A DNA stretch of 64,000 bases from Tritrichomonas musculus. Lineage: Eukaryota > Parabasalia > Tritrichomonadida > Tritrichomonadidae. Positions 61,158 through 64,000 of the stretch are shown piece by piece; within the stretch, counting starts at the first letter, position 1, and every line of letters begins with the position of its first letter. Both the position numbers and the translations under genes were made by a program. The notes under the pieces are model-generated. The model was not told the DNA's origin and searched no databases. It saw nothing but the letters and a program-made list of their open reading frames with translations. The stretch is from contig JAPFFF010000006.1 in assembly GCA_039105265.1 (NCBI GenBank), forward strand, positions 5,208,001-5,272,000, given 5' to 3'.

Positions 61158-62540
61158 TTAATCATAATCAAAGATATCTGAATCTGAAAAGAATGTATCA
61201 AATGATAAGTTTGGTGCATGGCCAATGCTCGTCTCATTTGATGCTTCTGTACCTTGAGGCGGTGCATTTTCTTGATTGTTTTGCTGAGGATTAGTCTGCC
61301 TTTGTGAATTTTCATTTGAAGGAATTGAAGTTGTTGCTTTTTTACTTTCTAAATAATCAAGTAAAAGTTCTCTATTCGAGTTGACGTCAAGTTTGGAATT
61401 GTAAACGTGCGATATATCTGATTTTGAAATTGTACCAACAACAAGAACATTTTTGAAAATGCCTGTCGCATCTTCAATTTTTAATGTCTGAATAGAAGGG
61501 TGGTGTGCCAGTTTTTTAAGAGCTTCTGATGGAAGATCAATCAATATATCCTCGTTTCTTTGCATCAATTGATTAATCTCAGTAAGATGAGCTCCTAGAA
61601 AATCAATTATATAATCATAATTGATTTTTTTGTCAATTAGCTGAAGAAGCTGTTTCTTAAAATTATCTAAGGTCAAAAATTCATAAGCAACTGATCCAGC
61701 AACTGTAATTAAATCTGGAATTAAAAGCAAAGATGCCACCTCAAGAATGAACAAGCAATTATCTTGATTAATTTCTAGCGGAGCACCGTATAAAGCATCA
61801 AATATTTCGTCATAATTTCCTTTATCTGACATAATTGTAAAACTTAAAACAGGTGGGAATGAATCTGTTAAATCATGAATGATTTGGGAGGATGCAGCTA
61901 AAACTTGTGATGATAAAAAATAATCTTTTGAAGGAGTATGAATAGTAAAATCCTGAAATTTTTTCAATCCTCGGAGTTTAATAAATGATGAAGGAGCGCA
62001 AGAAACAATTGCTGTATGCTGTTGTTTTGGTGGAATCTGTGGTTGTGGATAAGGTTTAATTGCCATCTGACAACTTCCTATAGTTACTTCTGTATGGCTC
62101 ATTAAGAATGATGAGCAATATTTCGGATACTGAAATGTCACAAATGCATATCCATCGTTTTGAGGACTTCCTGGTTTCTGAATAGAAATTTCAGAGTGCT
62201 TATCAAGTCTAAGGGCATAATAGAGATCTGATTTTGTGATGCCTTGAGTAATTCCATAAATAACAGCGGTAGATTTTGGCAACGGAGAATCTTCTACGGA
62301 TTGAATATCAGTGAAATATCCATTTATCACAACATCAACATAATCTTCAAGGAAAAATTCGATTGATCTTTTCTCTTCAAAATAAACATAAGCTGAATTT
62401 AAAGAATAATTTATATTTAAATAATGGTCCATACATTGAAAGATTACATGAATTGGTCCATATGGCTGGAATGCTTTTTTAATTTCTTCTATTGATATCC
62501 CAGGTGGAAGATTTGTTACAATTAGTGGGGCTGTCATCAA
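61158..62540 (-). CDS. RRM-RRM-BTB-like fusion protein, 460 aa
   Basis: Residues about 5-80 look like an RNA recognition motif (PLIVTNLPPGISIEEIKKAF, AYVYFEEKRSIEFF), and 88-165 like a second (STAVIYGITQGITKSDLYYA, GYAFVTFQYPKYCSSFLMSH). About 185-290 is a BTB/POZ-like domain (FQDFTIHTPSKDYFLSSQVL, SSQIIHDL), followed by a BACK-like helical part to about 400. The tail is Gln/Asn-rich with an acidic end (FDTFFSDSDIFDYD). Combining RNA-binding domains with an adaptor or oligomerisation domain in one chain is unusual; spliceosome or RNA-granule roles are possible but unproven. It shares a 59-bp divergent promoter with the gene at 62600. Confidence 0.7.
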   Translation of the reverse strand: MMTAPLIVTNLPPGISIEEIKKAFQPYGPIHVIFQCMDHYLNINYSLNSAYVYFEEKRSIEFFLEDYVDVVINGYFTDIQSVEDSPLPKSTAVIYGITQGITKSDLYYALRLDKHSEISIQKPGSPQNDGYAFVTFQYPKYCSSFLMSHTEVTIGSCQMAIKPYPQPQIPPKQQHTAIVSCAPSSFIKLRGLKKFQDFTIHTPSKDYFLSSQVLAASSQIIHDLTDSFPPVLSFTIMSDKGNYDEIFDALYGAPLEINQDNCLFILEVASLLLIPDLITVAGSVAYEFLTLDNFKKQLLQLIDKKINYDYIIDFLGAHLTEINQLMQRNEDILIDLPSEALKKLAHHPSIQTLKIEDATGIFKNVLVVGTISKSDISHVYNSKLDVNSNRELLLDYLESKKATTSIPSNENSQRQTNPQQNNQENAPPQGTEASNETSIGHAPNLSFDTFFSDSDIFDYD

Positions 62541-62599
62541 TTTTCAAAATGTTAACTTTTTAAAAGCGATAAGACTTTTTCAAAAAGTTAATAAATTAA
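62541..62599. promoter_or_regulatory. Compact divergent promoter with inverted repeat
   Basis: Only 59 bp separate two ATGs that read apart. GTTAACTTTTTAAAA at about 62550 is nearly the inverse of TTTTCAAAAAGTTAA at about 62578, so each gene sees AACTTTTT(A/G)AAA in the same orientation. The same word (AACTTTTTGAA) lies about 60 bp upstream of the kinase at 40295. Confidence 0.5.
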
Positions 62600-63349
62600 A
62601 TGAAGCAAAGTACAAAGCTTGAAAAAGGTGGATGGACGCTTTCTCTTCGAAAAATGGCAATTGATGTGATGGATAAAATGATCTTACGTCCTGTTACTAT
62701 CCTAATATCAGATCCTCGTAATGGTAATATTAATACATTTCAAGGTATTCGTGATAAACTCATGAGGAAAAAGTATGCTTATCTTGCAAATTGGAAGGAA
62801 GATGTAATGAAAGTTTTTGCTATCGCGCGAAGTTCCAACGATCAATTAATAAATGATATTTGTACAGAACTTGAGCAATTTTTCAATAAAAAATACAGTA
62901 TTTTAGAAGAGTTTAGCGAATTTAAGTTTAAGGATGTTTTATCGAGAGTATTAGGTAAAGAAGTATCAGACGAAACAGTAAATATCATAGAAAAAACAGA
63001 AGAAAATGTAAACAATATGGATCTAAGTAATGAACAAACTGTAGTTGTCCAGGGAAGCCAAAATATCAATGAATCTAATGAAATTAAAAATGATAATGAT
63101 CAAAATATCAATATTCTTGAATTTAATGTAGAAAATAACAATAATCAAATAGTTCAAGAAATACAAAAAGATGATAATCCTCAAGAAACCTCAAACAATT
63201 TTAATGATACGCCAATTGCGATTGAAGTTCAACAAGAAAATACCATCAATAATCAAGAATCTCAAAATATTAATATTCAAGAGCCACAAGAAAATCAAGT
63301 TAATGTAATTCAAGAAGGAAAAAATGAAATTCAAGATTTAAACATGTAA
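62600..63349 (+). CDS. Bromodomain-like protein with Asn/Gln-rich tail, 249 aa
   Basis: Residues about 10-100 fit a bromodomain helix bundle: MDKMILRPVTILISDP (PVT in the ZA loop), TFQGIRDKLMRKKYAYLANW, then DVMKVFAIARSSND. The asparagine that normally binds acetyl-lysine in helix B is not in its usual NA context (IARSSND), so acetyl-lysine binding is doubtful. Residues 130-249 are low-complexity and rich in Asn, Gln and Glu. Bromodomain proteins read histone acetylation; here the role is unproven. It is transcribed divergently from the RRM-BTB gene. The stop is followed by TAATAAA. Confidence 0.55.
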   Translation: MKQSTKLEKGGWTLSLRKMAIDVMDKMILRPVTILISDPRNGNINTFQGIRDKLMRKKYAYLANWKEDVMKVFAIARSSNDQLINDICTELEQFFNKKYSILEEFSEFKFKDVLSRVLGKEVSDETVNIIEKTEENVNNMDLSNEQTVVVQGSQNINESNEIKNDNDQNINILEFNVENNNNQIVQEIQKDDNPQETSNNFNDTPIAIEVQQENTINNQESQNINIQEPQENQVNVIQEGKNEIQDLNM

Positions 63350-63573
63350 TAAATTGTTGTTTATGTTTTCCACGCACTTAACTTTATTTCATAAGATATA
63401 CCTTGTGAGTATTTATTTAGTATTATCACAATAAGTTATATTTATATTTATTTGATAAAATTTTGGATAGACTAAGATGCTCCTTTCTGTTTATGGTTTA
63501 TGTCTAACGAGTTGTAAAATATAATATTAGTGCAAATAAAATTTAAAAAACAATATAAAAAACAAAAATCAAA

Positions 63574-63939
63574 TTACTCAATATCATTCTGAGTTTTCAA
63601 TTCATCTATTTCTTTTTGTAGTATATCCATTCTATTAGTCATCATATTGGCAGTCCTTCTTAAAAAATCTAGTTGACAAATTAGTCTTTGAAAAATTTTT
63701 TCAAGCTTTTGAGATGATGGAAGAGATCCATAATTTAATGGATTGAAAGATGTACTAACACTTTTCATTGTTTGTGAACTGGCTTCCAAGTTACTAATTG
63801 AAGAGTTTGATTCTGTTGAGTCTGTATCATCATCATAATTTAATATTTGCATCTTAACTGTCGATGGTAAAGAATGATCTCTATTAGGTTCTTCGTCAAA
63901 TTCTTCTTCCTCCTCCTCAAAATCTTTTTGATATTCCAT
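63574..63939 (-). CDS. Small acidic hypothetical protein, 121 aa
   Basis: Begins MEYQKDFEEEEEEFDEEPNR, then a Ser-rich disordered part (SNSSISNLEASSQTMKSVST). About 75-121 is a helix with coiled-coil character (LEKIFQRLICQLDFLRRTAN, MDILQKEIDELK). No family recognised. The intact frame and structured C-terminus support coding. It ends about 220 bp from the convergent gene at 62600-63349. Confidence 0.6.
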   Translation of the reverse strand: MEYQKDFEEEEEEFDEEPNRDHSLPSTVKMQILNYDDDTDSTESNSSISNLEASSQTMKSVSTSFNPLNYGSLPSSQKLEKIFQRLICQLDFLRRTANMMTNRMDILQKEIDELKTQNDIE

Positions 63940-64000
63940 TTTGATGTTAAATTAATAAACGTTTTTAATTCTATAATAATTTTCAGTTTTATTGAAATTC

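Overview
The window is AT-rich nuclear DNA from a trichomonad (parabasalid) protist, most likely Tritrichomonas or a close relative. The basis is: single-exon genes; several starts with an initiator-like TCAYT(A/T) motif 5 to 40 nt upstream of the ATG; many stop codons that lie inside TAAA (the trichomonad poly(A) signal); families expanded in trichomonads (kinase-Sel1 proteins, BTB-like/discoidin proteins, BspA-like leucine-rich repeats, huge coiled coils); a Polinton/Maverick; and many short inverted-repeat DNA transposons. The genus is inference.

Layout. 1-3.7 kb: one end of a Polinton/Maverick, with a protein-primed family B DNA polymerase running off the left edge and two small genes, all on the minus strand. 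3.7-9.2 kb: a gene-free block of DNA transposons (a TA-flanked 1.85 kb element, a 2.5 kb Mutator-like element with another nested inside, and a 0.7 kb element). 9.4-19.5 kb: accessory DNA with an unidentified 289-aa gene, a decayed protein kinase, a second nested transposon cluster, a repeat-bearing gene, a decayed NMN adenylyltransferase-like gene and a 1 kb element with about 145-bp terminal inverted repeats (TIRs). 19.6-40.3 kb: a cluster of kinase-Sel1 genes (one frameshifted, one intact, one large with canonical kinase motifs, plus two relics), mixed with an RBX1-like RING gene, a BTB-like/discoidin gene, four inverted-repeat elements and one tRNA. 40.4-52.5 kb: a Mutator-like element carrying a gene scrap, a BspA-like relic, two more BTB-like/discoidin genes and a 5.3 kb gene for an actin-binding-domain/coiled-coil protein. 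52.7-64 kb: a dense core region with an SF3B3-like splicing factor, an RRM protein, a metallo-beta-lactamase-fold hydrolase, a seven-TM GOST-type protein, a coiled-coil protein, an RRM-BTB fusion, a bromodomain-like protein and a small acidic protein.

How the genes may work together: the SF3B3-like and RRM genes lie side by side on one strand and both point to RNA processing. The RBX1-like RING protein and three BTB-like/discoidin proteins could be parts of cullin-RING ubiquitin ligases, but no cullin is present and this is inference. Gene-dense parts have little mobile DNA; the left two thirds is a transposon-rich patchwork in which host genes are decaying.
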